Source: Lacinutrix jangbogonensis (lineage in GTDB: Bacteria; Bacteroidota; Bacteroidia; Flavobacteriales; Flavobacteriaceae). From it: 64,000 bases of DNA. Below are positions 1 through 9,379 of the stretch, piece by piece; within the stretch, counting starts at the first letter, position 1, and each line of letters starts with the position of its first letter. Below the pieces are notes generated by a model. It did no database searches. It was not told where the DNA came from and saw only the letters and a program-made list of their open reading frames with translations. Made by a program: the position numbers and the translations under genes. The stretch spans positions 248,001 through 312,000 of the forward strand of contig NZ_JSWF01000014.1 of NCBI RefSeq assembly GCF_000797445.1, given 5' to 3'.

Positions 1-347
1 CTTATTTTAAAATTGTTGCTTCTAGTGTTTACAAAATGACAATAATTAATATGAGCTCTTTTTTTCAAAATATTTATAATGAATTGAAATTCTTAAAAAT
101 AAAATTTCAAATTAAAGATACGCTTAATAAAACGAGCAAAAGATGATGTTAAGGTCGAGACTTTAACACCCGTAGTTGAAAATTTAAACAAAATGACACA
201 TAATTAATGCTATTTATTTCAGAATTAATTAAGATTGAAAATAACATTTCTAGAAATGGCTTTTAACTATTCGAGAAAACAGTGCAACATAGAATGCTTT
301 TAAAAAAAGGCATATAACATTATTTATTACTAGAAATCAATTCTGAA
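1..347. other. Leading non-coding stretch
   Basis: There is no convincing open reading frame on either strand in this AT-rich segment. A weak inverted pair is visible (ATTTCAGAATT near 217 and AATTCTGAAAT near 337), the second copy ending next to the ATG of the first glycosyltransferase. It could be a leader of that gene or the tail of something outside the window. I see no tRNA-like or terminator-like structure. Confidence 0.5.
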
Positions 348-1415
348 ATGATAACCATAATCTTAACATACAGAAACAGAAAACTAAACACTGTAAAAAA
401 CTGTTTAGAGTCTCTAGCGAATCAACTCAATAGTGAATTTGAAGTAGTTTTAGTAGATTATGGCAGTGCTTCTAAATATGAAAGTGAATTAATAAATGTG
501 CTAAACTACTATAGTTTTGTAACACTAATGCGATGCGAAACAGGATTGCAATTATGGTGTAAGTCTAGAGCTATTAATATCGCTTTAAAAAGAATTAAAA
601 CACCGTATTGTTTTGTTGGAGATATCGATATGTTATACCATCCGGAGTTTATTACTATTTTACATAAAGAAGCAAACCATAAGACTACAACCTATTTTCA
701 AGTCGGCTTTCTAAGTGAAACAGAAACTAAAACAAACAAGGCGTTTTTAGATTACGAGATTGCTTTTAAATCTCAAAAAGAAGCTACGGGTATGACCTTA
801 TATAACACTTCTCTATTAAAATCTATTAATGGTTACGATGAATTTTTTAATGGTTGGGGAAGTGAAGATACAGATGTGCATATACGTTTGCAAAACGCTG
901 GACATCACGTTGAATTTTATACCGAACGCGTCTTAATGTTGCACCAATGGCACCCTAAAAATTACAGAACTAAAAATGATGTTACTCCGTTTCATAGTAG
1001 TTTAGAGCAAATTAATGCAGCATATTTAGACTTAGTCATTTCAACAAAAAAAGTAATAGCAAATACAGAATATAATTGGGGCGTTTATAATCAAGACGAC
1101 TACCAAAAGCTAAACACAATTGAAAGAAATTATACGCTCACCAACAAAACAGGGCAATTATCAGCATTTATTAATTGTGTTTTGTTAGTAGAAAAAGATA
1201 AAGTTGTTACACTTTCTATAGCTACACATAACGCGTATAAATCCACCAAACAGAAAGCAAAAGCACTCTTAGGTAAAAAAAGCATGACTTTTGATAGCAT
1301 GCAAGTGCTAAATGATACCATTTTAGAATGTATTATTAGTAAGTTTAGAAACCAAGCGTATCGATATCAGTTTAATAGAGATACAAACACTATCGCTTTA
1401 ACCATTAAATTATAA
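348..1415 (+). CDS. Family 2 glycosyltransferase with GT7-type C-terminal region
   Basis: This 355-residue protein is predicted to be a cytoplasmic, nucleotide-sugar-dependent glycosyltransferase. The N-terminus MITIILTYRNR is a GT-A nucleotide-binding start. A DxD metal/sugar-nucleotide motif (GDIDM) lies at residues 91-95, and NGYDEFFNGWGSEDTDV at about 161-177 resembles the galactosyltransferase-like C-terminal (Glyco_transf_7C) signature with its ED acidic pair. The last 130 residues match nothing I recognise. It is the first gene of a + strand polysaccharide locus, only 3 bp from the next gene, so the two are probably cotranscribed. Donor and acceptor sugars cannot be read from the sequence. 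Confidence 0.85.
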   Translation: MITIILTYRNRKLNTVKNCLESLANQLNSEFEVVLVDYGSASKYESELINVLNYYSFVTLMRCETGLQLWCKSRAINIALKRIKTPYCFVGDIDMLYHPEFITILHKEANHKTTTYFQVGFLSETETKTNKAFLDYEIAFKSQKEATGMTLYNTSLLKSINGYDEFFNGWGSEDTDVHIRLQNAGHHVEFYTERVLMLHQWHPKNYRTKNDVTPFHSSLEQINAAYLDLVISTKKVIANTEYNWGVYNQDDYQKLNTIERNYTLTNKTGQLSAFINCVLLVEKDKVVTLSIATHNAYKSTKQKAKALLGKKSMTFDSMQVLNDTILECIISKFRNQAYRYQFNRDTNTIALTIKL

Positions 1416-1418
1416 GCA

Positions 1419-2567
1419 ATGCGAATATTAATGGTTTCTATGAACTCTATTCATTTTCAACGCTGGACCAATCAGTTAATAGATGGTGAACATGAGGTTT
1501 TTTGGTTCGATATTAAAGATGGAGCGCAAGTGCCAAGTTTATCTTGGGTGAAAGCGTTTCAAGGTTGGAAACAAAAATTCCCTAATCTAAAAGGAAGACA
1601 CTTTTTAAAGAATAAACTTCCTAAAGTTTATAAAGCCTTAGAAAATGATACCGCAAAAGCATTCGAAAGCGTACTGTTGGATGTGCAACCGGATGTAGTA
1701 CATAGTTTTGTACTCTATATTTCTTGTACGCCAATTTTAAATGTTATGAAAAAGTATCATGCTTTAAAATGGGTTTATTCTTCTTGGGGAAGTGATTTGT
1801 ATCACTTTAAAGAGTTGCCAGAATATAGAAAAGATATTGAAATGGTGCTGCCAAGACTAAATTACTTGTTTACAGATTGTAAACGAGATGTGCAATTAGC
1901 AAAAGACTTAGGGTTTAAAGGTGAAGTTTTAGGAACGTTTCCTGGAGGAGGAGGTTATGATTTTTCAGTTTCAGATAAATATATACAAACACCAGTTTTA
2001 GAGCGTAAGATTATTTTGGTTAAGGGTTACCAAGGAAGATCTGGAAGGGCAATAGAAGTGTTACAGGCTTTAGAATATATAACCGTGGAACTCTCTCATT
2101 ATAAAATTGTTGTTTTTGGAGCAGATGTAGAGGTTCAAAGTTATATTGCGAGCAGTAAAAAACTTCAAGAATTACATTTATCTGTGTATTCAAAATCTAA
2201 GTTCCTTAGTCATGAAGTTATTTTAGAACTCATGGGAAAAGCTCTAATTTATATAGGTAATAGTAATTCTGATGGTATGCCAAATACCTTATTAGAAGCC
2301 ATTTCTATGGGGGCTTTTCCAATACAATCTAATCCAGGTGGCGCAACAGCAGAAGTAATTACGCATAACAAAAATGGATTGCTAATTCAAGATTGCGAAA
2401 ATATCGAAGAAATTAAGATACACATTTTAAGAGTTTTAGCTCAGACAGATGTAATAGAAGAAGCTTTTAAAATAAATCAAAACCACGTGAAAGGTGTTTT
2501 TGAAAGAGAAACAGTGAAACAAAATGTGTTATTAGCATATAATTTAGTATTAAAACAAAACAAATGA
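1419..2567 (+). CDS. Family 4 glycosyltransferase (GT-B)
   Basis: The 382-residue protein has the two-domain GT-B layout. The N-terminal Rossmann start is MRILMVSMNSIHFQRW. The C-terminal donor-binding half has GKALIYIGNSNSDGMPNTLLEAISMG followed by a PGGATAEV loop near residue 300, which corresponds to the E-x7-E region of group 1 (GT4) transferases. The stop codon overlaps the start of the following sulfotransferase gene by 4 bp (ATGA), so translation is likely coupled. Its role is transfer of one sugar during repeat-unit assembly; specificity is unknown. Confidence 0.85.
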   Translation: MRILMVSMNSIHFQRWTNQLIDGEHEVFWFDIKDGAQVPSLSWVKAFQGWKQKFPNLKGRHFLKNKLPKVYKALENDTAKAFESVLLDVQPDVVHSFVLYISCTPILNVMKKYHALKWVYSSWGSDLYHFKELPEYRKDIEMVLPRLNYLFTDCKRDVQLAKDLGFKGEVLGTFPGGGGYDFSVSDKYIQTPVLERKIILVKGYQGRSGRAIEVLQALEYITVELSHYKIVVFGADVEVQSYIASSKKLQELHLSVYSKSKFLSHEVILELMGKALIYIGNSNSDGMPNTLLEAISMGAFPIQSNPGGATAEVITHNKNGLLIQDCENIEEIKIHILRVLAQTDVIEEAFKINQNHVKGVFERETVKQNVLLAYNLVLKQNK

Positions 2568-3259
2568 TAAGTCATAAGCATAAATGCATTTTTATTCATA
2601 TTCCTAAATGTGCTGGTACTACAATTAAATATTTATTATTTCCCGATGAAGTAATTAGTTGGAAAGATGTAGATTATGATAAACTACATGGTTGGTGTCC
2701 GGAGCGAAATTTTTTTATGCAACACGCTACTGCGCATCAATTATTGGAAACAGGTTTGGTAAGTGAGGAGGTCTGGAATAGTTATTGTAAATTTACTTTT
2801 GTTAGGAATCCATGGGATAGAGCAGTTTCAGATTACTTTTGGATGATGAATGACAGAAAAGTAAAAGATAGCTTTAAAAATTATTTATTAAAACAAGGGC
2901 GATTTAAAGCTATATTAAACGATAAAAGTAAGTTGTATTATCGAGGTGATCACACAATACCCCAAACAGATTTTTTTGATACTGAAGGTCATTTGAAAAT
3001 GGACTTTATAGGTCGTTTTGAAAATTTTAATGAAGATTTAGCTCTTATTTGTAAAAGAATAGGTTTAATGAATACAACCAATTTACATATTAATAAATCC
3101 AAAAAAAAGAAAGTGCATTACTCTAATTATTATACAAAGGAATTAATGACCGTATTTAATCAATTTTATAAAAATGATATCGAACAATTTGATTATCAAT
3201 TTGAGGACAATAAAGAACGTTTTTTTAATTTAAAAAAAAGCTTGGGTTTTTATGCTTGA
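2564..3259 (+). CDS. Sulfotransferase family protein (Sulfotransfer_2 type)
   Basis: This 231-residue protein carries both PAPS-binding signatures of carbohydrate sulfotransferases. The 5'-phosphosulfate loop is IHIPKCAGTT at residues 11-20 and the 3'-phosphate site is FVRNPWDRAVSDYFW starting near residue 79, with Arg81 and Ser89 in the expected places. It would transfer sulfate from PAPS to a sugar of the surface glycan. It overlaps its upstream neighbour by 4 bp and the downstream broken GT2 gene by 8 bp, so it belongs to the same operon. Family assignment is firm; the acceptor is not known. Confidence 0.88.
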   Translation: MISHKHKCIFIHIPKCAGTTIKYLLFPDEVISWKDVDYDKLHGWCPERNFFMQHATAHQLLETGLVSEEVWNSYCKFTFVRNPWDRAVSDYFWMMNDRKVKDSFKNYLLKQGRFKAILNDKSKLYYRGDHTIPQTDFFDTEGHLKMDFIGRFENFNEDLALICKRIGLMNTTNLHINKSKKKKVHYSNYYTKELMTVFNQFYKNDIEQFDYQFEDNKERFFNLKKSLGFYA

Positions 3260-4166
3260 TGCACCCAAAAATATGGTAAGCGTATTTGTTTTGGCTTATA
3301 ACCAGGAGGCTTACATTGGGCAAACTATAAATTCCATACTAAATCAAAAAACATCATTTCCAATTAATATTGTTATAGGTGAAGACTCTAGTACAGATAA
3401 TACTTTAGGTGTTATTAAAAGTTTTCAAAAGGGAAATACTGAGAAAATAAAAATAATTACTTAAGAAAATAATATTGGATTAATAAGAAATTTTGTAAGA
3501 ACAATAAAAGAATGTGATGGCAAGTATATTGCTATTTGTGATGGAGACGATTTTTGGGTTGATGAAAATAAATTACAAAATCAAGTTGATTTTTTAGAGG
3601 CTAATAATGATTTCTCAATAGTATTTACGAATAAAAACGATTTATATGAAAACAATGTAATTGTACCTCCCAAAGTTGATAAATTAGACGTTTCAGAATT
3701 TAAGGATTTAGTGAAAGGTAATTATATAGCTTCTGTAACGACTCTTTTTAAAAATAATTTTAATCAAAAAGAAATACCAAAATGGATAGAGAAATATCCT
3801 TATGGCGACTGGCCAATTTATTTGTTAACGGTAAATGACGGCTCTAAAATTAAGTTTTTAAATCAGATTACTGCTAATTATAGAAAGGATATAGGTATTT
3901 CATCTAACATGAGAAAAAATGCGATAATGGTTAGTATAACCAATCTTAGTATTTTAAAAGACATGTATCACGACAAAACTTTTTTTAATAATAAAAGAGT
4001 AATAAAAGAAAGTATAGTAAATCATGAGATACAAGTAATGAGTGCTTTTATTAATAGTAAACAATTTATAAAAGCAACTGTATTATTTATAAAACTTTTG
4101 CCTAATACTAATTTTTCGGATCTATCAAAACGGTTTTTAATGACTTTATACAGAAGTCTTTATTAA
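3252..4166 (+). pseudogene. Family 2 glycosyltransferase interrupted by an in-frame TAA
   Basis: The frame starting at 3252 (or at an internal ATG at 3273, giving MVSVFVLAYNQEAYIGQ) encodes a typical GT2 N-terminus, with LNQKTSFPINIVIGEDSSTD. It stops at a TAA at 3462-3464. The same frame then continues without interruption to 4166 and contains the expected DxD region (CDGDDFWVDENKLQNQVDFLE) and a GT2-like tail (WIEKYPYGDWPIYLL). Restoring one sense codon gives a normal protein of about 304 residues. The reading frame is otherwise intact, so the lesion is recent or is a base-call error. If real, only a 70-residue fragment is made unless translation restarts at 3711. Confidence 0.85.
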
Positions 4167-4254
4167 TAAGTTACCTTTATCTTATTTTTTTATAGTTTCA
4201 TGCCTAAAAAATGTATTTTAGCACATTGTAAAAAAAAGCAACACTGTTAAACCA

Positions 4255-5409
4255 ATGAAAAAAATAGGATTCATTCCACTGCGAAAAGGTTCAAAAGGCA
4301 TTCGCAATAAAAACAAGCGTAAAATGGTTGGAAGACCTTTGTTTACTTGGGTTTTAGGTGAGGCTATTTTTTCGGAATTGGATGAAATTATTGTTTTTAC
4401 AGACGATCAAGATATTATAGATTTTATTGGTAAAGAATACCCATGGACCACTAAAGTAAAAGCACACTTAAGAAGTAACGAAAGTGCAAGCGATACAGCA
4501 TCTACAGAAATGGCAATGCTTGAATATTGTGAGTCTATACATTACAATTTCGAGGTCTTTTGCTTATTGCAGGCGACTTCTCCTTTTACAAAGAGAGAAA
4601 ATATAAATGATTGTTTAAAGGCTCTTGATGGGGATTCTGACTCTGCTTTAACCGTCGTAAATACACATCGTTTTCTTTGGAATACTAAAGGTGAAGCGCT
4701 AAATTATAATCCGCAAAAACGGCCTAGACGTCAAGATTTTGATGGGTTATTAATAGAGAATGGTGCTGTATATACAACCACAAAAGCGGCGCTAAAAGCA
4801 CATAAGAATAGAATAGGAGAGAAAACAGCTCTTGTGAAAATGCCTGAAGATTCGCTATTAGAAATAGATACAGAAACAGATTGGATTGCAGTAGAGCAAT
4901 TACTAATTGAACGACAGAAAAGAGAAAAACAAGCCGCACAAATCACACATGTTGTTTTAGATGTAGACGGTGTCTTTACAGATGGAACAATAACCTATAC
5001 TAAAGATGGAGAGCATACCAAAAGTTTTGATATGCGTGATGGTATGGGATTAGAAATCCTTAGACAATTTAATGTTAAAGTGCTGGTTATGACTTCGGAA
5101 AACTCTGAATTGGTAGCCAAACGGATGCGGAAATTAAATATTGAACACGTGTATTTAGGCGTAAAAGACAAGTACAGTTTACTGCAGAATATATTGAAAG
5201 AAGACCACTTATCGATTAAAAATTTCGCGTACATTGGAGACGATGTTAACGATTTGACGAATATATGTAGTGTTGGCTGGGCTCTAGCGCCAAATAATGC
5301 CACAGATACTGTAAAGCAACATGCCGATGTCGTGTTGTCTAAACCATCAGGAGCTGGTGCAATTAGAGAAGCTTGCCAGTTTATTTTGAACTATAATAAA
5401 AGATTTTAA
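4255..5409 (+). CDS. neuA: Acylneuraminate cytidylyltransferase fused to a KdsC-like HAD phosphatase
   Basis: The 384-residue protein has two enzymes in one chain. Residues 1 to about 220 are a CMP-sialate/CMP-nonulosonate synthetase, with the nucleotide loop PLRKGSKGIRNKNKRKM at 8-24 and the segment CLLQATSPFTKRENI. Residues from about 230 are a HAD phosphatase of the KdsC/YrbI type: LDVDGVFTDG (nucleophile and acid aspartates), MRDGMGLEIL, VMTSEN, and GDDVNDL. Together they would activate a nonulosonic acid with CTP and probably remove the 9-phosphate left by the NeuB step. It lies 5 bp upstream of the NeuB-like gene, as expected for such a pair. An 88-bp AT-rich gap before it may hold a promoter. 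Confidence 0.92.
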   Translation: MKKIGFIPLRKGSKGIRNKNKRKMVGRPLFTWVLGEAIFSELDEIIVFTDDQDIIDFIGKEYPWTTKVKAHLRSNESASDTASTEMAMLEYCESIHYNFEVFCLLQATSPFTKRENINDCLKALDGDSDSALTVVNTHRFLWNTKGEALNYNPQKRPRRQDFDGLLIENGAVYTTTKAALKAHKNRIGEKTALVKMPEDSLLEIDTETDWIAVEQLLIERQKREKQAAQITHVVLDVDGVFTDGTITYTKDGEHTKSFDMRDGMGLEILRQFNVKVLVMTSENSELVAKRMRKLNIEHVYLGVKDKYSLLQNILKEDHLSIKNFAYIGDDVNDLTNICSVGWALAPNNATDTVKQHADVVLSKPSGAGAIREACQFILNYNKRF

Positions 5410-5414
5410 AAAAT

Positions 5415-6290
5415 ATGAATACCTATAAAAAACCATACATTATTGCTGAGATTGGTTGTAACCACAAAGGCGAAATGGAACTTGCTAAAGAACTAATTAA
5501 AGTCGCTAAAATCTTCTGTAATGTAGATGCTGTGAAATTTCAAAAACGTAATAACAAAGAGTTATTAACTAAAGAACAATATAATGACCCACATCCAAAT
5601 CCTTTAAATTCTTATGGTGATACTTATGGAGCGCATAGGGAATATTTAGAATTCGATGTCAAGGAACATCAAGAATTAAAAGACTATTGTGAAGACATAG
5701 GCGTTACCTATTCTACTTCAGTATGGGATGTGACATCTGCAAAGGAAATAGCAGCATTGCATCCAGAATTTATAAAAATACCGTCGGCTTGTAATAATAA
5801 TACTGCCATGTTAGATTGGTTGTGCAAAAACTATAAAGGAGAACTTCATATTTCAACAGGCATGACAACCAAAGAGGAGATTGACGCTTTGGTTAACCTG
5901 TTTAAAAAGCACAATAGAAATAAAGATTTAGTGCTTTATAATTGCACATCTGGTTATCCAGTGCCATTTAATGATGTCTGTTTATTAGATATAAACCTCT
6001 TGTTAGATAAATATAAAGATGACGTAAAACATATTGGCTTTTCTGGACACCATTTAGGAATTGCAGTAGATGTTGCCGCCTATACTTTGGGTGCAAATAT
6101 TATAGAAAGACATTATACAATAGATAGAACGTGGAAAGGGACAGACCATTCAGCGTCTTTAGAACCTATGGGTTTACGTAAGCTATCTAGAGACTTAAGA
6201 GCCGTTCACGATGCTTTAGCTTTTAAAAGCCAAGACATCTTACCCATTGAGCAAGTGCAACGCGATAAATTAAAAAACCAAAAAGGATAA
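5415..6290 (+). CDS. neuB: N-acetylneuraminate synthase family protein (NeuB-like), without the SAF domain
   Basis: The 291-residue protein matches the TIM-barrel half of NeuB enzymes, which condense PEP with a ManNAc-type sugar. Visible motifs are AEIGCNHKGEMELAKELI near the N-terminus, VKFQKR, IKIPSACNNN, ISTGMTTKEE, NCTSGYPVP, and GANIIERHYTIDRTWKGTDH followed by SLEP. The usual SDH of the late loop reads SGHHLG here. Canonical NeuB proteins run to about 340-350 residues and end in an antifreeze-like SAF domain that contacts substrate across the dimer; this one stops soon after the barrel. It is tightly linked to the NeuA fusion upstream and to the pyruvyl transferase 1 bp downstream. Confidence 0.9.
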   Translation: MNTYKKPYIIAEIGCNHKGEMELAKELIKVAKIFCNVDAVKFQKRNNKELLTKEQYNDPHPNPLNSYGDTYGAHREYLEFDVKEHQELKDYCEDIGVTYSTSVWDVTSAKEIAALHPEFIKIPSACNNNTAMLDWLCKNYKGELHISTGMTTKEEIDALVNLFKKHNRNKDLVLYNCTSGYPVPFNDVCLLDINLLLDKYKDDVKHIGFSGHHLGIAVDVAAYTLGANIIERHYTIDRTWKGTDHSASLEPMGLRKLSRDLRAVHDALAFKSQDILPIEQVQRDKLKNQKG

Positions 6291-6291
6291 T

Positions 6292-7128
6292 ATGTTTTCA
6301 AGCCAAACCATGAGGTTATTTTGGTGGAATGAAAAAAAACTTCAAGGTAAAACCAAAGAGAATTATGGTGACCTTTTGGGTTTGTATTTAGTTGAAAAAA
6401 TCTCTGATAAAAAGGTGGTTTGGGCTAATCCTTCAAAATTTTCAATTGCCAATTTTTTTAATCCTATTTATGTTACTATCGGAAGTATATTAACGCAAGT
6501 AACCACGAATTGTATTGTTTGGGGTTCTGGTATTATTTCTAAAGACTATAAAATAAAGGAGGCTAAATTTTTAGCCGTTCGTGGTCCACAAACGAGAGCG
6601 CATCTTTTAAGTCAAGGATTTAATGTGCCGGAAATTTATGGCGATCCTGCATTATTATTGCCTAGGTTTTATAAACCTGAAATTAAAAAAAAATATGCTT
6701 TAGGCATTGTTCCACATTATAAAGATTTTAGTTTCATTTCCGAAAAGTTTGGGAATGATGATGGTGTTTTAATTATCGATTTATTGACTAACGATATTGA
6801 AGAAACAACAAATCAGTTTTTACAATGCGAAGCCATTGTATCGTCTTCTTTACATGGTATTATTGTAGCCCATGCTTATGGTATTCCTGCTGTTTGGCAG
6901 AAGTTTTCAAACGATGTTTTTGGAGATGATATTAAATATCAAGATTACTTTGAGTCTATAGATTTAAAACCTTATAGTTCTTCTGTTTTAAATAAAAAGA
7001 GTACTATTGAAGATTTAAAAGCACTGCTAAGCGAAAAACCTAGTGTGCCAAAACCAGAAATAATAGATGCATTGTGCGATGGGTTAATGCGTATCTGTCC
7101 ATTTAAAAATGAAATTGAAAATGGCTAA
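6292..7128 (+). CDS. Polysaccharide pyruvyl transferase family protein
   Basis: The 278-residue protein fits the CsaB/ExoV-like pyruvyl transferase family, which places pyruvate ketals from PEP on sugars of surface polymers. Features in order are an N-terminal NYGDLLGLYLVEKIS segment, VWGSGIIS, AVRGPQTRAHLL, YGDPALLLPRFY, a GIVPHYKDF strand and, near the C-terminus, SSSLHGIIVAHAYGIPAVW, the hallmark SxHG motif. It is cotranscribed with the NeuB-like gene (1 bp apart). A pyruvate group would add negative charge to the glycan. A related glycosyl- or phosphotransferase role cannot be excluded. Confidence 0.85.
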   Translation: MFSSQTMRLFWWNEKKLQGKTKENYGDLLGLYLVEKISDKKVVWANPSKFSIANFFNPIYVTIGSILTQVTTNCIVWGSGIISKDYKIKEAKFLAVRGPQTRAHLLSQGFNVPEIYGDPALLLPRFYKPEIKKKYALGIVPHYKDFSFISEKFGNDDGVLIIDLLTNDIEETTNQFLQCEAIVSSSLHGIIVAHAYGIPAVWQKFSNDVFGDDIKYQDYFESIDLKPYSSSVLNKKSTIEDLKALLSEKPSVPKPEIIDALCDGLMRICPFKNEIENG

Positions 7129-8515
7129 AAAAGTATTCGTTTTTTTTCCAGATGGTGTAGGTTTAAGAAACTTCGCGTTTACCAATTTTAAATCTATTGG
7201 TGAGCAAATGGGTTTTGATATTACCTATTGGAATAATACTATTTTTTCATTAAAAGATAATCTGGGATTTAAAGAAGTTAAGATTGAAGATCACACGGCT
7301 CACAAATTATTACCAATGTATACAAGAGCAAGAAAACGTGCAGAATTAAATGTGTCTCGAGATAAGTTTAAGGACGACGTGTACCCTACATATAAGTTTC
7401 CTTTTAGTTATAAAGGCCTAAAAAACACTTTTAAAACACTGTATACAAAGTGGCTTATTGGTTTTTATTCTTCAGAAAAAGGAATAGTTAAGCTTCGTAA
7501 TAAAATAAATGCTTTAGAGCGTTCTACTTCAAAATATAAATACTGTAAAGCACAATTAGAAGAACATAAACCAGACCTCGTTTTTTGCACTACACAACGT
7601 GCGACACAATCTATAAGTGCAATGCTTGCTGCTAAAGATTTAGGGATTCCTACTGTTGCTTTTGTCTATTCTTGGGACAATGTACCTAAAGCCATGCAAG
7701 TCGTCGAAACCGATTACTATTTTGTGTGGAGTAATTTAATGAAGGCCGAAGTTTTAAAATATTATCCTTTTGTAAAAGAGAATCAAGTTATAGTTACCGG
7801 AACACCACAGTTTGAACCACATTTTGATGATGCTTTAAAACAGTCTCGTGAAGCCTTTTTTAGAGACTATAACTTAGACATTAATAAAAGATACATTTGT
7901 TATTCTGGAGACGATGAAACCACATCACCATTAGACCAATACTATCTTGAAGATTTATCAAATGTAGTGCGAAGTTTAAATGCTAAAGGCGAAAATCTTG
8001 CAATTATATACCGTAAGTGTCCAGTCGATTTTACAAACAGATACAAGGCTGTAATTGAAGCAAATATAGATATTATTGAAGTTATAGATCCAATATGGAA
8101 ACCTGTTGGAGGGCAATGGAATCATGTATTGCCAGCAAAGGAAGATTTTAAATTATTGTATAATGTTTGCGAGCATAGCGCCTTTGTAACCAATGTGTGT
8201 TCTTCAACCGTATTCGATTTTGTAGCACATAAAAAATCCTGTATTTATTATAATTACGAGCAACCACAACTTAAAAAAGGCATTAGAGATATAGGACAGA
8301 ATTATGAGTACGTGCATTTTAGATCTATGCCAAGCAAAGAAGCAGCTGTATTCTGTGAAGATAAAAAAGATTTAGAAGGTCTTGTGAAGTCTATTTTAGA
8401 TGGGAAAACATCTAATGTCTCTCCAGGTTTACAATGGTTCGAAACTATTGCAGGAAAAGAACCAAATAAAGCTTCTGAATATATTTGGGAAAGCATAAAA
8501 TCTATTTTAAAATGA
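7121..8515 (+). CDS. Putative GT-B glycosyltransferase of the CDP-glycerol/capsule-transferase type
   Basis: I place the start at the ATG at 7121 (MAKKVFVFFPDGVG), giving 464 residues; an ATG at 7109 would add four residues and a longer overlap with the upstream gene. The protein has no membrane segment. The C-terminal half contains AFVYSWDNVPKAM, FVWSNLMKAEVLKYYP, VTGTPQFEPH and a late VFDFVAHKKSCIYYNYEQP, a pattern shared with GT-B enzymes that act on teichoic-acid or polysialic-acid type polymers. I cannot assign a donor. The position beside neuA/neuB homologues makes it one candidate for a nonulosonate transferase; that is inference only. It ends in an ATGA overlap with the next gene. Confidence 0.6.
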   Translation: MAKKVFVFFPDGVGLRNFAFTNFKSIGEQMGFDITYWNNTIFSLKDNLGFKEVKIEDHTAHKLLPMYTRARKRAELNVSRDKFKDDVYPTYKFPFSYKGLKNTFKTLYTKWLIGFYSSEKGIVKLRNKINALERSTSKYKYCKAQLEEHKPDLVFCTTQRATQSISAMLAAKDLGIPTVAFVYSWDNVPKAMQVVETDYYFVWSNLMKAEVLKYYPFVKENQVIVTGTPQFEPHFDDALKQSREAFFRDYNLDINKRYICYSGDDETTSPLDQYYLEDLSNVVRSLNAKGENLAIIYRKCPVDFTNRYKAVIEANIDIIEVIDPIWKPVGGQWNHVLPAKEDFKLLYNVCEHSAFVTNVCSSTVFDFVAHKKSCIYYNYEQPQLKKGIRDIGQNYEYVHFRSMPSKEAAVFCEDKKDLEGLVKSILDGKTSNVSPGLQWFETIAGKEPNKASEYIWESIKSILK

Positions 8516-9309
8516 GTCAAAAACAAACAATAATTTTTTCCAATTCTTATAGTCCAAGAACGGGGCATAATTTTGCTTCTGAAGCATTAAAGGTATTCAC
8601 TGATCATGAGGTTTTGGCACATGCTAGAAGCGAGACTAGGTTGTCGAACTTTTTAAAAGGATATAAAGAGTTGTACAATTCCATTCATTTTAAATCTGAC
8701 AGAGATTTTTTTGATACCATAATACTTAATGACATAAGATCAAATATTATAAAACATTCAGAAAGTAACTATATATTGATAAAAAACACGTCTTTTGAAG
8801 GTGTTAAACATATACCAGAAGTTTTTCCTGATGACATTCATATTTTGCTTTTAAGAGACCCCATAGATACTTTTAACTCCCTTTTTAAGGCAATGAATCT
8901 TAATAAAATGGGACATAAGTACTGGATAAAGAAAATAGGGAAAGTGTTAGGGGTTTATCCATATTATTTCTGTCGAAAAGTCAGCATGCAAATTATAAAA
9001 GATTTACCCGATTTCAGTAAGTTTTATGTTGTTAAATATGAGGATCTCGTAAAACAAAATATAACGGTTTTAGAAGCTTTAAAAAAGAAATTTAATACTC
9101 CAAAAAGTATAGAACAAATTATAGAAGAACTAAGCAGTATTAAAGTCATTAACTCTTCTTTTTTTGAAGAAACTGGAGCAAAAGGCATATGGGAATCAAA
9201 AGAAATAACGAAAGGTTTTAACCCAATTAATAGAAAGAAAAATTCATTTTTAATAAGAACGGGAATTGCATTAGGAGCTAAAGAATTAAAAAGCAAATTG
9301 GGTTATTAG
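8512..9309 (+). CDS. Sulfotransferase-like protein
   Basis: The start at 8512 overlaps the previous stop as ATGA, which is more plausible than the in-frame ATG 27 bp upstream, and gives 265 residues. An N-terminal SNSYSPRTGHNF segment occupies the place of the 5'-phosphosulfate loop, and LLLRDPIDTFNSLFKAM near residue 115 matches the 3'-phosphate-binding RDP...S motif. A later VVKYEDLV is also typical of sulfotransferases. It would be a second sulfate-adding enzyme of the locus, diverged from the one at 2564. Family assignment is probable, the acceptor unknown. Confidence 0.7.
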   Translation: MSQKQTIIFSNSYSPRTGHNFASEALKVFTDHEVLAHARSETRLSNFLKGYKELYNSIHFKSDRDFFDTIILNDIRSNIIKHSESNYILIKNTSFEGVKHIPEVFPDDIHILLLRDPIDTFNSLFKAMNLNKMGHKYWIKKIGKVLGVYPYYFCRKVSMQIIKDLPDFSKFYVVKYEDLVKQNITVLEALKKKFNTPKSIEQIIEELSSIKVINSSFFEETGAKGIWESKEITKGFNPINRKKNSFLIRTGIALGAKELKSKLGY

Positions 9310-9379
9310 GGTTTGTAACTATAGTAAATAAAAGAAAGACCTCATTTTAATGTAAGGGTTTAGATAGTAACTAAATAAA

